64,000 nt of DNA from WHSW01 sp963821345. Lineage in GTDB: Bacteria; Actinomycetota; Thermoleophilia; Solirubrobacterales; 70-9. Below are positions 19,545 through 27,728 of this stretch, in pieces (the stretch's first letter is position 1; each line of letters starts with the position of its first letter). The position numbers were made by a program, and so were the translations under genes. Under the pieces are notes generated by a model that did no database searches, was not told the DNA's origin, and saw only the letters and a program-made list of their open reading frames with translations. The stretch lies in assembly GCA_963821345.1 (NCBI GenBank), contig CAWGDM010000001.1:496001-560000 (forward strand). Reading direction: 5' to 3'.

Positions 19545-20405
19545 GTGCCCGAGTTGCCTGAGGTCGAGATCACCGCGCGCCGCCTGGGCTCGGCGCTGAA
19601 GGGCGCCGAGGTCGAGTCGACGCTGGCGCCGGGGATGGTCGCGGTGAAGACGCTCGACCCGATGCTCAACGCGCTCGACGGGATGGCCGTCTCCGGCACC
19701 CGCCGGGTGGGCAAGATGCCGGTGATCCGCTTCGCGGGCGGCGTCGAGCCGGAGCTGGAGCTGCTCGTCCACCTGATGTCCGCGGGCCGTCTGCAGGTCT
19801 TCGACAAGCGCGCCTCGCTCAAGGACCGCGCCTCGCGGGTGCTGATCCGGCTCGCGGACGGGCGCGAGCTGCGCCTGCGCGAGTTCGGGACCAAGCAGCG
19901 CGCCTGGACCAAGCTCTACCGCCCCGGCGGGGTCGAGGCCGACGAGATGGTCGCCACCCTGGGCCCCGAGGCGTGGCCGGCGCCGCCGTTGGCGGCACTC
20001 GCGGGAGCCGTCGACGAGCCGCGCCAGCTCCATCCCCTGCTGCGCGACCAGCGGGCGATCGCCGGGATCGGGCGCTCCTGGGTCGACGAGGTGCTCTGGG
20101 AGGCGCGGCTGGCGCCGTTTCGCAAGGGCGCCGACCTCGAGGCCGAGGAGGTCGAGCGCCTGCACGGTGCTCTGAGCGTGCTGGGCGAGGCGATCGACCA
20201 CTACGAGGAGGTGGTCGGCGAGCAGGTCCCCGACAAGCTGCCGATGCCGCTCAAGGTCCACCGGCGCGAGGGCGAGCCCTGCCCGCGGTGCGGGACGACG
20301 ATCGAGGCCGTCTACTTCGCCGAGCACCAGACCAACTACTGCCCCGAGTGCCAGACCGGCGGCAAGGTGCTCAAGGATCGCCGCCTCTCGCGGCTGTTGA
20401 AGTAG
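19545..20405 (+). CDS. Formamidopyrimidine-DNA glycosylase (Fpg/Nei family)
   Basis: 286-residue base-excision repair enzyme that removes oxidised purines and cleaves the abasic site. The start must be GTG 19545, because it places the catalytic proline at position 2 (MPELPEVE) with Glu 3; the upstream TTG at 19536 would bury it. The beta-clamp Lys is in VGKMPVIRF. The C-terminal zinc finger reads CPRCGTT...NYCPECQTGG. The H2TH region (RSWVDEVLWEARLAPFR) is present, though the usual GIGNxYxDE motif is altered. Fpg versus Nei specificity cannot be settled. Confidence 0.88.
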   Translation: MPELPEVEITARRLGSALKGAEVESTLAPGMVAVKTLDPMLNALDGMAVSGTRRVGKMPVIRFAGGVEPELELLVHLMSAGRLQVFDKRASLKDRASRVLIRLADGRELRLREFGTKQRAWTKLYRPGGVEADEMVATLGPEAWPAPPLAALAGAVDEPRQLHPLLRDQRAIAGIGRSWVDEVLWEARLAPFRKGADLEAEEVERLHGALSVLGEAIDHYEEVVGEQVPDKLPMPLKVHRREGEPCPRCGTTIEAVYFAEHQTNYCPECQTGGKVLKDRRLSRLLK

Positions 20406-20485
20406 CCGGCTGCCGCTCGATCCGGACCGATCACCGACTGGGCGACGGGCGCGCCAATTCCGACCTGATGGTAGGTTTTCGGTCG

Positions 20486-20497
20486 CCCTAATTAGGG
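20486..20497. promoter_or_regulatory. Palindrome upstream of the iron-uptake operon
   Basis: CCCTAATTAGGG, a perfect 12-bp palindrome 39 bases before the efeUO start, followed by TTCCCTTA. Its place before an iron-acquisition operon and AT-rich centre suggest a binding site for an iron-responsive repressor (DtxR/IdeR or Fur class), but it does not fit the 19-bp IdeR consensus well. Confidence 0.4.
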
Positions 20498-20536
20498 TTC
20501 CCTTACTTCCACCCCGCGTCAAGGAGGCAGCGCGTT

Positions 20537-22468
20537 TTGATCCCCACGTTCGTCATCACCCTCCGCGAGGGCCTGGAGGCATCGCTGATCGTCGGGATCG
20601 TCGCCGCGTTCCTCGTCCACGAGGGCCGCCGTGACGCGCTGCGGACAATGTGGATCGGGATCGGGATCGCGGTCGCCCTCTGCACCGTGGTCGCGCTCGG
20701 CCTTCGCTACGCGGGCGAGCAGCTCCCGCAGCGCGAGCAGGAGGGCCTGGAGACGATCGTCGGCCTGATCGCGGTGGCGATGATCACCTACATGGTGGTC
20801 TGGATGCGCCGCCATTCGCGCAGCCTCAAGTCGACGCTGCAGAGCAGCGCGGCGGAGGCGCTGGCGGTCGGCTCGGCGATGGCGCTTGCGGCGATGGCGT
20901 TCCTCGCCGTCCTGCGCGAGGGGTTCGAGACCTCGGTCTTCCTGCTCGCCGTGTTCCAGGACACGGCCGATACGGCGTCCGCGGCGGCCGGCGCGGTCCT
21001 CGGCCTGGTGGTCGCGATCGCCCTCGGCTGGGCGATCTACCGCGGCGGCGTCCGCCTCAACCTCTCACGCTTCTTCCGCTTCACCGGGATCGTGCTCGTC
21101 CTGGTCGCCGCCGGGTTGTTCTCCACCGCCCTCCACACGGCCCACGAGACTGGATGGTTCAACGCCCTCCAGGGGCAGGCGGTGGACCTGACCTGGCTGG
21201 TCAAGCCCGGCACGGTGACCGGCTCGCTGCTGACCGGGATGCTCGGGCTGCAGCCGAGCCCGACGGTCGGCGAGGCCATCGCCTATCTGATCTACGCGAT
21301 CCCGATGGGCACCTACGTGCTCTGGCCGCAGCGCAGCCGGCCGACCTCGCCGGTCGCCAGGCGCGCGGCCACCGCCACGATCGCAGCGCTGATCGTCGCG
21401 ATCATCGCCGGTGGCTGCGGCTCCGGCGACGACGGCGCGGACCCCGGCGCCACCAAGCTCACCTTCACGCTCACCGACGACGGCTGCGATCCGCTCGACG
21501 CGAAGGCGCCGGCCGGGGCGATCACGTTCGAGGCGCGAAACGACGACAGCGCCGCGAACACGGAGCTCGAGATCCTCTCCGGGGACAACATCCTCGGCGA
21601 GCGGGAGAACATCGCTCCCGGCCTGACCGCCGACTTCTCGCTCAACCTCGAGCGGGGTGATTACACGATCAAGTGCTCGCAGGACACGAGCGTTCCGACC
21701 GGGACGCTGACCGTCTCCGGCGAGGCGAGCGGCGGCACGACGCCCGAGCTCGAGGCGGCGGCCGACAAGTACCGCGATTACGTCGTCGCCAACGGCAAGG
21801 TCCTGGTGGTCAAGACCGCGGCGTTCGCGGACGCCGTCCAGGACGGCGATCTGGCGAAGGCCAAGGCCCTGTACCCAGCGGCGCGGATCCCCTATGAACG
21901 GATCGAGCCGGTGGCCGAGTCGTTCGGGAACCTCGACCCCGAGATCGACGCCCGCGAGGGAGATGTGCCGAAGAGCGAGTGGACCGGCTTCCATCCGATC
22001 GAGAAGGCCCTGTGGATCGACGGCTCGACCCAGGGCCTGGGGCCGCTCGCGACCAAGCTCGTCGTCGACGTCAAGCAGCTCCGCGGCCTGTCGCAGGACC
22101 TCGACCTGCAGGCCGCACAGGTCGCCAACGGCGCCAACGCCCTGCTCGACGAGGTCTCGGCCTCGAAGATCACCGGCGAGGAGGAGCGCTACTCGCACAC
22201 CGACCTGGTCGACTTCAAGGCCAACGTCGACGGGGCGAACGCGGCGTTCGAATCGGTCTCGCCACTGCTGCAGGACTCCGACCCCGCCCTGGTCGACCAG
22301 ATCTCGACCGCGTTCGAGTCGGTCTACGCCACCCTGCGCCCCTACGAGCAGGGCCAGGGCTACGTCAGCTACACGGAGCTGACGAAGGCCGACAAGCGCC
22401 AGCTCTCGCAGTCGATCGACGCGCTCGCCGAGCCGCTGTCGCAGGTGGCGGCACAGCTGGTCCAGTGA
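20537..22468 (+). CDS. EfeU-EfeO fusion: iron permease plus periplasmic iron-binding domains
   Basis: 643 residues combining two normally separate proteins. Residues 1 to about 270 are the FTR1/EfeU permease with seven helices and two REGLE-type iron-binding motifs (LREGLEAS, LREGFETS). A further hydrophobic segment (ATIAALIVAIIAGGC) leads to a cupredoxin-like EfeO domain (about 300-395) and then an M75 imelysin-type domain with the HxxE motif in GFHPIEKAL. EfeO hands ferric iron to EfeU. Start TTG 20537 has a perfect AAGGAGG ten bases upstream. It overlaps efeB as GTGA. Function is well supported; the fusion is the unusual part. Confidence 0.88.
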   Translation: MIPTFVITLREGLEASLIVGIVAAFLVHEGRRDALRTMWIGIGIAVALCTVVALGLRYAGEQLPQREQEGLETIVGLIAVAMITYMVVWMRRHSRSLKSTLQSSAAEALAVGSAMALAAMAFLAVLREGFETSVFLLAVFQDTADTASAAAGAVLGLVVAIALGWAIYRGGVRLNLSRFFRFTGIVLVLVAAGLFSTALHTAHETGWFNALQGQAVDLTWLVKPGTVTGSLLTGMLGLQPSPTVGEAIAYLIYAIPMGTYVLWPQRSRPTSPVARRAATATIAALIVAIIAGGCGSGDDGADPGATKLTFTLTDDGCDPLDAKAPAGAITFEARNDDSAANTELEILSGDNILGERENIAPGLTADFSLNLERGDYTIKCSQDTSVPTGTLTVSGEASGGTTPELEAAADKYRDYVVANGKVLVVKTAAFADAVQDGDLAKAKALYPAARIPYERIEPVAESFGNLDPEIDAREGDVPKSEWTGFHPIEKALWIDGSTQGLGPLATKLVVDVKQLRGLSQDLDLQAAQVANGANALLDEVSASKITGEEERYSHTDLVDFKANVDGANAAFESVSPLLQDSDPALVDQISTAFESVYATLRPYEQGQGYVSYTELTKADKRQLSQSIDALAEPLSQVAAQLVQ

Positions 22469-23706
22469 CCGAGCAGCCCGACAACGGCCTCACCCGCCGC
22501 CGGCTGCTCGCCGGGGCCGGGGCGACCGGGGTCGGGCTCGGCGCCGGCTACCTGGCCGGGAAGGCGTCGGCCTCCGACGACGGGTCGGTAACCGGTACCG
22601 GGACCGTGCCCTTCCACGGCGCCCACCAGGCCGGGATCACGACCGCGGCCCAGGACCGCCTGCACTTCGCGGCCTTCGACCTGATCGTCGACGACGCCGA
22701 CGCGCTGCGCGATCTGCTCCAGCGCTGGACCGAGGCCGCGGAGCAGATGGCGGCGGGAGAATCGCTCGCCGACGGCGCCGCGGTGCGCGTCGCCCCGCCG
22801 ATCGACACCGGCGAGACGGTCGGGCTGCTCCCCTCCCGCCTGACGATCACGTTCGGACTTGGGCCGACCCTGTTCGAGCGCGATGGCCGCGACCGGCTCG
22901 GGCTCTCGGGGCGCCGGCCGGCGCCACTGGCCGAGCTCCCGGCGCTGCCCCGCGACGAGCTCGTCGCCGACCACAGCGGTGGCGACCTCTGCGTGCAGGC
23001 GTGCGCCGACGACCCCCAGGTCGCCTTCCACGCGGTCCGCAACCTGGCGCGGATCGGGCGCGGCACGGTCGTCATGCGCTGGTCCCAGCTCGGCTTCGGG
23101 CGGACCTCGACGACCAGCTCGGCGCAGGCGACGCCGCGCAACCTGATGGGCTTCAAGGACGGGACCGCAAACATCCGCGCCGAGGACACGGACGCGATGA
23201 ACGAGTTCGTCTGGGCGGCCGACCCGGACTGGATGCTCGGCGGCAGCTACCTGGTCACGCGCCGGATCCGGATGCTGCTCGAGGTCTGGGACCGGACGAC
23301 GCTCGCCGGGCAGGAGAAGACGATCGGCCGCCGCAAGGAGTCGGGCGCCCCGCTGGGCGGCGAGCTCGAGGACGATCCACTGCCGCTCGACGCCCGCCGC
23401 GGCGGCCATCCCGTGATCCCGCCAACCGCCCACGTGCGGCTCGCCAGTCGCCAGGTGACCGGGACCCGGATCCTGCGGCGCGGCTACTCGTTCACCGACG
23501 GCGTCGACGAGCGGCTCGGCCAGCTGGACGCCGGCCTCTTCTTCATCGCCTACCAGCGCGACCCGGCGCAGTTCGTGGCGATCCAGCGCAGCCTCGGTGT
23601 CACCGACGAGCTCGCCGAGTACATCAAGCACACCTCGAGCGCCGTGTTCGCGGTCCCGCCCGGGATCGAGCCCGGCGGTTACGTCGGCGAGGGCCTGTTC
23701 GCCTGA
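22465..23706 (+). CDS. efeB: DyP-type peroxidase EfeB, Tat-exported
   Basis: 413-residue haem peroxidase of the EfeUOB system, exported folded by the Tat pathway (RRRLLAGAGATGVGLGAG signal). It is thought to oxidise ferrous iron or strip haem iron for EfeO/EfeU. The DyP signature GxxDG appears as GFKDGTAN with its catalytic Asp, and a candidate proximal haem His is in PTAHVRLAS near residue 320. The start GTG 22465 overlaps the efeUO stop, so both are translated together. Length fits EfeB proteins (about 400-420). Confidence 0.92.
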   Translation: MTEQPDNGLTRRRLLAGAGATGVGLGAGYLAGKASASDDGSVTGTGTVPFHGAHQAGITTAAQDRLHFAAFDLIVDDADALRDLLQRWTEAAEQMAAGESLADGAAVRVAPPIDTGETVGLLPSRLTITFGLGPTLFERDGRDRLGLSGRRPAPLAELPALPRDELVADHSGGDLCVQACADDPQVAFHAVRNLARIGRGTVVMRWSQLGFGRTSTTSSAQATPRNLMGFKDGTANIRAEDTDAMNEFVWAADPDWMLGGSYLVTRRIRMLLEVWDRTTLAGQEKTIGRRKESGAPLGGELEDDPLPLDARRGGHPVIPPTAHVRLASRQVTGTRILRRGYSFTDGVDERLGQLDAGLFFIAYQRDPAQFVAIQRSLGVTDELAEYIKHTSSAVFAVPPGIEPGGYVGEGLFA

Positions 23707-23736
23707 CCCGTAGCCGCTCTCGCACGTTCTCCGCGC

Positions 23737-24729
23737 CTACTCCTCGCGCGGGCGGATCAACAGGATCAGGCCCGCGGCGAAGGCGAACCCGGCGGCGATG
23801 ATCGCCACCAGCCCGGCGGTCGAGATGCCGTCGTCGCCGTCGGCCGTCGCGTCGGCGGCGGACGCGTCAACCGCGACCGTGTCGGCGGCCGGCCCGGGCT
23901 CGAGCACCAGGTCGCTGGTGAAGCCCGCCGGGTCGACGCCGGTCGCCTCCATCCGGGTCACGTAGCCGCCCTCGCCGAAGATCTCGCCGAGCGCCGCCGG
24001 CGGCGCCGGGTCGAGCTCGTCGACCGATCCCTGCCAGACGGTGTCCAGCCCCGCGACTTGGCGCGGCCCGTCGGCGAGCGCGTAAAGGGTCAGGTCGACC
24101 GGGGCGGTCGCAAGCTGCTCGAGTCGCATCGGGTAGACGTAGGTGTCGGTGTCGAAGGAGACGTCGAGCGGCTTCAGCGGGCCGTCGGTGTCGGGGTCGA
24201 CCCGGATTGCGACGAAGTGCCAGCCCTCGGCGATGTAGTCGCCGAGGATCGGCTCGGCGCCGGGGGGCAGCGAATACCCGTTGTCGTCGAGCCACGCGTC
24301 GAGCGCGTCCGCGTCCCCGGCCCCGAGCCGGGCGACGTCGTAGCCGCCGACGTTCTCGCGCCCGATCACGTCGACCGGGGGCGCGGCGGTCGCGGTCTCG
24401 CCGCCGCCGCCCGGCGCGCCGACCGCGGGCGGCGCCGTCGCCACGTCCAGATAGGCGAGCGGGTCGCCGTGCTCGATCGCGTCGACCTCCGGCACGCCGG
24501 GGACCGGCAGCACGACCGCGGCCCGGCCGCTGCCGTCGCTGGTCAGGTCGAGGCCGAGGACGATCTCCTCGCTGCCGGGGTGCTCGATCACCAGGCCGCT
24601 CTCCTGGTCGACGGTCGCCTCGATCGCGACCCCGCAACCGCAGGCCGCCGCCGGGCCGGCGCCCAGCGAGAGCAGCATCGCGGCGGCCAGCGCGACCAGC
24701 GCCGCGACCAGCGCCCTGCCGGTGCTCAC
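23737..24729 (-). CDS. DUF2330 membrane-anchored secreted protein
   Basis: 330 residues. A cleavable-looking signal peptide ends near AGPAAACGCG, giving an exported N terminus with a CGC motif, followed by a beta-rich domain and a C-terminal helix with stop-transfer charges (LVAIIAAGFAFAAGLILLIRPREE). The run GYDVARLGAGDADALDAWL, then GWHFVAIRVDPD and TYVYPMRLEQL match what I recall of DUF2330 proteins. Function is unknown; Cys pairs near the N terminus may bind metal. Its GTG start overlaps the stop of the upstream NTF2-like gene (GTGA), so both are one operon. Confidence 0.75.
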   Translation of the reverse strand: MSTGRALVAALVALAAAMLLSLGAGPAAACGCGVAIEATVDQESGLVIEHPGSEEIVLGLDLTSDGSGRAAVVLPVPGVPEVDAIEHGDPLAYLDVATAPPAVGAPGGGGETATAAPPVDVIGRENVGGYDVARLGAGDADALDAWLDDNGYSLPPGAEPILGDYIAEGWHFVAIRVDPDTDGPLKPLDVSFDTDTYVYPMRLEQLATAPVDLTLYALADGPRQVAGLDTVWQGSVDELDPAPPAALGEIFGEGGYVTRMEATGVDPAGFTSDLVLEPGPAADTVAVDASAADATADGDDGISTAGLVAIIAAGFAFAAGLILLIRPREE

Positions 24730-25244
24730 CGCTTGAGCAGGCCGCCGACGGCGGCGCGGCCGACGGTCAGGGGGTGGTTGAGCACCGTCGCCACCCGTCC
24801 CTTCAGGGTCAGCGGGTCGTGGGCGATCCCGAGCTGGCGCAGGACCGTCCCGGCGTCGAAGTAGACGCGCTCGCAGACCAGGTCGACGTCGCCCTCGAAC
24901 AGGAACATCGCGCAGAACCGCATCTCGAACTTGCGCCCGGTCGGCGGCAGGCCGCGAAACGAGCCCAGGTGGGTGCCGTAGAGCATCGCCTCGACGATCA
25001 CCGCGTCGTCGGAGTGATGGATCGCGATCGTCTCGTTTCGCTGGTCGGGAAACGCGGTCCGCGTCTCCTCGAAGTAGCCGTCGACCTCGCCCTCGCCGTC
25101 GAAGACGTCGCCGGTCGCGATCAGCTCGTAGCGCGGGTGCGCGAACGTCCCCATCGTGACGTCGAACTCGTGGCGGTTCTCGGACTCCATGTGCTCGATC
25201 ACCAGCGCCTCGCGCTTCTGGCGCACTGCCTTCGTCGGTGGCAT
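24726..25244 (-). CDS. SnoaL-like (NTF2-fold) ester cyclase family protein
   Basis: 172-residue soluble protein of the SnoaL-like polyketide-cyclase family. The pattern RYELIATGDVFDGEGEVDGYF, then FPDQRNETIAIHHSDDAVIVEAMLYGTHLG and GRKFEMRFCAMFLFEGD is the usual order of the cone-shaped alpha/beta barrel. Most such proteins have no assigned substrate. Transcription probably starts at the ATG itself: TAGGCT lies 7 bases upstream and there is no Shine-Dalgarno. The last bases overlap the DUF2330 start. Confidence 0.75.
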   Translation of the reverse strand: MPPTKAVRQKREALVIEHMESENRHEFDVTMGTFAHPRYELIATGDVFDGEGEVDGYFEETRTAFPDQRNETIAIHHSDDAVIVEAMLYGTHLGSFRGLPPTGRKFEMRFCAMFLFEGDVDLVCERVYFDAGTVLRQLGIAHDPLTLKGRVATVLNHPLTVGRAAVGGLLKR

Positions 25245-25251
25245 GCCCGCG

Positions 25252-25257
25252 AGCCTA
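25252..25257 (-). promoter_or_regulatory. TAGGCT -10-like hexamer
   Basis: TAGGCT on the minus strand, 7 bases before the ATG at 25244, no ribosome site between. One of the clearest leaderless promoters in the window. Confidence 0.5.
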
Positions 25258-25261
25258 CCCG

Positions 25262-25660
25262 CTAGCCGGCGTCGATCATCGCCACGGCGCCGGCCTCTTC
25301 GGCGAACAGGCCGAAGCCGGTGATCACGCGATCGACGACCCGGATCGCGACCGAGACCCTCGGCTCGAAGGCCTCCGGGCTGCCCTTCCCACGCAGCCGG
25401 GCGTCGACGTTCATCAGCACCCAGCCGCCGTCGCGCTCATCGACCTCGACCCCGAGCACCTCGGTGAACGCCCACAGCTCCTCGACCCGGTCGAACCAGG
25501 CGCGCAGGCCCTCGCGACCCCGGAACATCGGCTCCGAGCCCGGCTCGTCATAGAGCGTCCACAGCTCGACGTCCTCCGAGCACAGGCGCTGTGCCTCGTC
25601 GAAGCTGCGGCGCACAAACGCATCCAGGCCACGCCTGGCGATGTCGGAGTTCTCGCCCAC
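25262..25660 (-). CDS. NTF2/SnoaL-like small protein
   Basis: 132 residues. The N-terminal helix ARRGLDAFVRRSFDEAQRLCSEDVELW, GREGLRAWFDRVEELW and the strand pattern VAIRVVDRVITGFGLFA fit the nuclear-transport-factor-2 fold. Many actinobacterial paralogues exist, usually annotated only as nuclear transport factor 2 family. No catalytic residues can be assigned. The GTG start has TATGTT 8 bases upstream and no Shine-Dalgarno. It lies 17 bases upstream of the next NTF2-like gene's promoter region and may be transcribed through it. Confidence 0.7.
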   Translation of the reverse strand: MGENSDIARRGLDAFVRRSFDEAQRLCSEDVELWTLYDEPGSEPMFRGREGLRAWFDRVEELWAFTEVLGVEVDERDGGWVLMNVDARLRGKGSPEAFEPRVSVAIRVVDRVITGFGLFAEEAGAVAMIDAG

Positions 25661-25668
25661 CCGTGGCG

Positions 25669-25674
25669 AACATA
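25669..25674 (-). promoter_or_regulatory. TATGTT -10-like hexamer
   Basis: TATGTT on the minus strand, 8 bases before the GTG at 25660; fits the leaderless spacing seen elsewhere in the window. Confidence 0.4.
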
Positions 25675-25696
25675 GCGTCCCGGGCGGCTCGCTGGA

Positions 25697-26548
25697 TCAA
25701 CGGTCCGCGGCCGACTCGAGCAGCATGCTCAGGTCGAGCGCCGGCGCGGAGTGCGTGAGCGCGCCGACCGAGATCATCTCGACCCCGGTGGCGGCGATCG
25801 CGGCGACGTTGTCGAGGCTGACCCCGCCCGATGCCTCGAGCTCGGCGCTCGAGGCGGACGCATCGCGCGCGGCGACCGCGGCCCGTAGCTCGTCCGACGT
25901 CATGTTGTCGAGCAGCAGGCGGTCGGCGCCGGCGGCGAGCGCCTCGGCCACCTCGGCGCCGTCGCGGCACTCGACCTCGACCGCCAGCCCGGGGTTCGCC
26001 GCTGCGGCAAGCTCGACCGCGCGGGCGACGCCGCCCGCGATCGCGACGTGGTTCTCCTTGATCAGGATCGCGTCGTCGAGCCCCATCCGGTGGTTGCGAC
26101 CGCCGCCGGCGGCGACCGCGGCCTTCTCCAGCGCCCGCAGGCCCGGGGTCGTCTTGCGGGTGTCGAGGATCGCCACCCCGGTTCCGGCGACGGCATCGAC
26201 GAAGCGGGCGGTGAGGGTCGCGATCCCCGACAGGTGGGCGAGCAGGTTGAGCGCCGTGCGCTCGCCGGCAAGCAGGGCGCGCGCCGGGCCGCTGATCACC
26301 GCGACCCCGGCCGGGACCGAGTCGCGCCACTCGCCCTCGCCCACCAGCCGCTCGAACGACTCCGCCCCGGCCTGCGCGAACGCCTCCGCAGCGGCGTCGA
26401 GGCCGAAAAGCACCCCGGCCTGCTTCTGGACGATCTGAGCCCGGCCGGGGGCCTCGGCGGGCACGGTCGCCGCCGAGGTCACGTCGCCGGCGCCGAGGTC
26501 CTCGGCGAGCGCGCGTCCAACCAGCTCGGAAAGGGTCTCGGACGCCAT
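25697..26548 (-). CDS. nadC: Nicotinate-nucleotide pyrophosphorylase (carboxylating)
   Basis: 283-residue quinolinate phosphoribosyltransferase that makes nicotinate mononucleotide from quinolinate and PRPP. Seen: DxGAGDVTS near the N terminus, ERTALNLLAHLSG, the quinolinate-binding DTRKTTPGLR, GGGRNHRMGLDDAILIKENH, and C-terminal LLLDNMT and SGGVSLDNV. Length is normal. Its ATG shares one base with the stop of the upstream FIST gene, so it is translationally coupled. nadA lies in a separate operon about 6 kb away. Confidence 0.95.
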   Translation of the reverse strand: MASETLSELVGRALAEDLGAGDVTSAATVPAEAPGRAQIVQKQAGVLFGLDAAAEAFAQAGAESFERLVGEGEWRDSVPAGVAVISGPARALLAGERTALNLLAHLSGIATLTARFVDAVAGTGVAILDTRKTTPGLRALEKAAVAAGGGRNHRMGLDDAILIKENHVAIAGGVARAVELAAAANPGLAVEVECRDGAEVAEALAAGADRLLLDNMTSDELRAAVAARDASASSAELEASGGVSLDNVAAIAATGVEMISVGALTHSAPALDLSMLLESAADR

Positions 26549-27702
26549 CAGCTGTTCGGGAAGACCGCGATCGTCGCGGTGAACCCGTGCAGGAAGTTGC
26601 GGCCGCCGACCGGCCCGATCTCGCCGGCGCAGAAGAATCCCGCGGCTGGCGCCCCGAGCGCGTCCTCGAGCGCGGTCGCGTCGTGATCGGGGACCTCGAA
26701 CATGTGCGAGCCGCGGCCGTTGCAGGTGAAGATCAGTGCCCCCGCCGCGCCCTCGGACCCGAGTGCCCGCGACTGCAGGCCGAGCGCCTCGCGCAGGTCC
26801 TCGTCCGCGGTGGCGCCGTCGCGGACGTGCATGCGGACCGTCTGGCCGACGCGGACCCGTTCACCGAGCGCCAGCGCCCCCTGATCGGGGTCGGCGCCGA
26901 TGATCGGGCGGACGAGGAAGTCGCCGCGCTCGTAGGCGGGCTGGTTCTCGTCGATCACCACGCCGAGCATCAGTCCCTCGGCGACCAACGCCTGCTGGCG
27001 GGGCTCGAGGTCGCCGATCGCCTCGCGCAGACGCGCGATCGCCGGCTTCGAGGCGAGCTCGTCGATCAGGTTGCCGCGCGCGGCGGTGACCGTCATCTCC
27101 GGGCCGACCGGGGTCGCCCCCTGCGAGACGCACGGCAGCATGCCGACCCCCTCGAGGCTGACCGCGACCGCGCCGCCGTCGAGCACGTCGTGATCGCGAA
27201 ACAGTGCCGCCGAGCCGGCCGCCGAGGCGCTCGCCAGGCCGCCGAGGACCGGCATCCCGGGCCGCTCGGAGTTGAGTACGCCCAGCAGCGCCTCGGCGCT
27301 GAACGTGTACGGATCTGCGAGCACCAGCATCGCGTCGCCGGTGTTCTCGGGGACGCCCCGGACGCCGACGCCCTCGGCCGCGGGCTCGGCCTCGAGGTGG
27401 TGGGTGGCGATCCGCGAGCCCGGCGCCGAGAGCGCCCAGACCACGGCCCCCGGCCCGCTCTCCAGCTCGCGGCCTGCAGCCAGCACTCCGCCGGCGCCGC
27501 AGCCGATCAGCGACCGCGGCTCGAGCCGCTCCTGCACCGCCGCCAGCAGCGCGCCCGCTCGATCGAGGTGGGGGGCGGCGGCGAACACGATCGCCAGGTC
27601 GCAGCTGCCCGGAAGGCCGGCACGTGCCTCCGCGGCGGCGCGCTCGAACGCCTCGACCGAGTCGGGACGATCGGAGAGGCCGACTGCGACGCTGACCGCC
27701 AT
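26548..27702 (-). CDS. FIST-domain sensory protein
   Basis: 384 residues with a FIST_N domain (about 30-230: CDLAIVFAAAPHLD, SLIGCGAGGVLA, GLASASAAGSAALFRD) and a FIST_C domain (about 235-375) ending in LIFTCNGRGSHMFEVPDHDA and FFCAGEIGPVGGRNFLHGFTA. FIST proteins are small-ligand sensors, possibly for amino acids, and usually occur with signalling domains; this one stands alone. It heads an operon with nadC, which may hint at a link to NAD or amino-acid status, but that is only context. Start ATG 27702 has TACGGT six bases upstream. Confidence 0.85.
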   Translation of the reverse strand: MAVSVAVGLSDRPDSVEAFERAAAEARAGLPGSCDLAIVFAAAPHLDRAGALLAAVQERLEPRSLIGCGAGGVLAAGRELESGPGAVVWALSAPGSRIATHHLEAEPAAEGVGVRGVPENTGDAMLVLADPYTFSAEALLGVLNSERPGMPVLGGLASASAAGSAALFRDHDVLDGGAVAVSLEGVGMLPCVSQGATPVGPEMTVTAARGNLIDELASKPAIARLREAIGDLEPRQQALVAEGLMLGVVIDENQPAYERGDFLVRPIIGADPDQGALALGERVRVGQTVRMHVRDGATADEDLREALGLQSRALGSEGAAGALIFTCNGRGSHMFEVPDHDATALEDALGAPAAGFFCAGEIGPVGGRNFLHGFTATIAVFPNS

Positions 27703-27708
27703 CGCCGA

Positions 27709-27714
27709 ACCGTA
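27709..27714 (-). promoter_or_regulatory. TACGGT -10-like hexamer
   Basis: TACGGT on the minus strand, 6 bases before the FIST ATG at 27702; no Shine-Dalgarno sequence. Confidence 0.4.
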
Positions 27715-27728
27715 GCGGCGCCGGGCGT

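Noticed and set aside
20471..20490. 19-bp IdeR/DtxR box before efeUO
   Set aside because: TAGG and CCTA arms are present but 11 bases apart rather than 9; only the separate 12-bp palindrome is reported.
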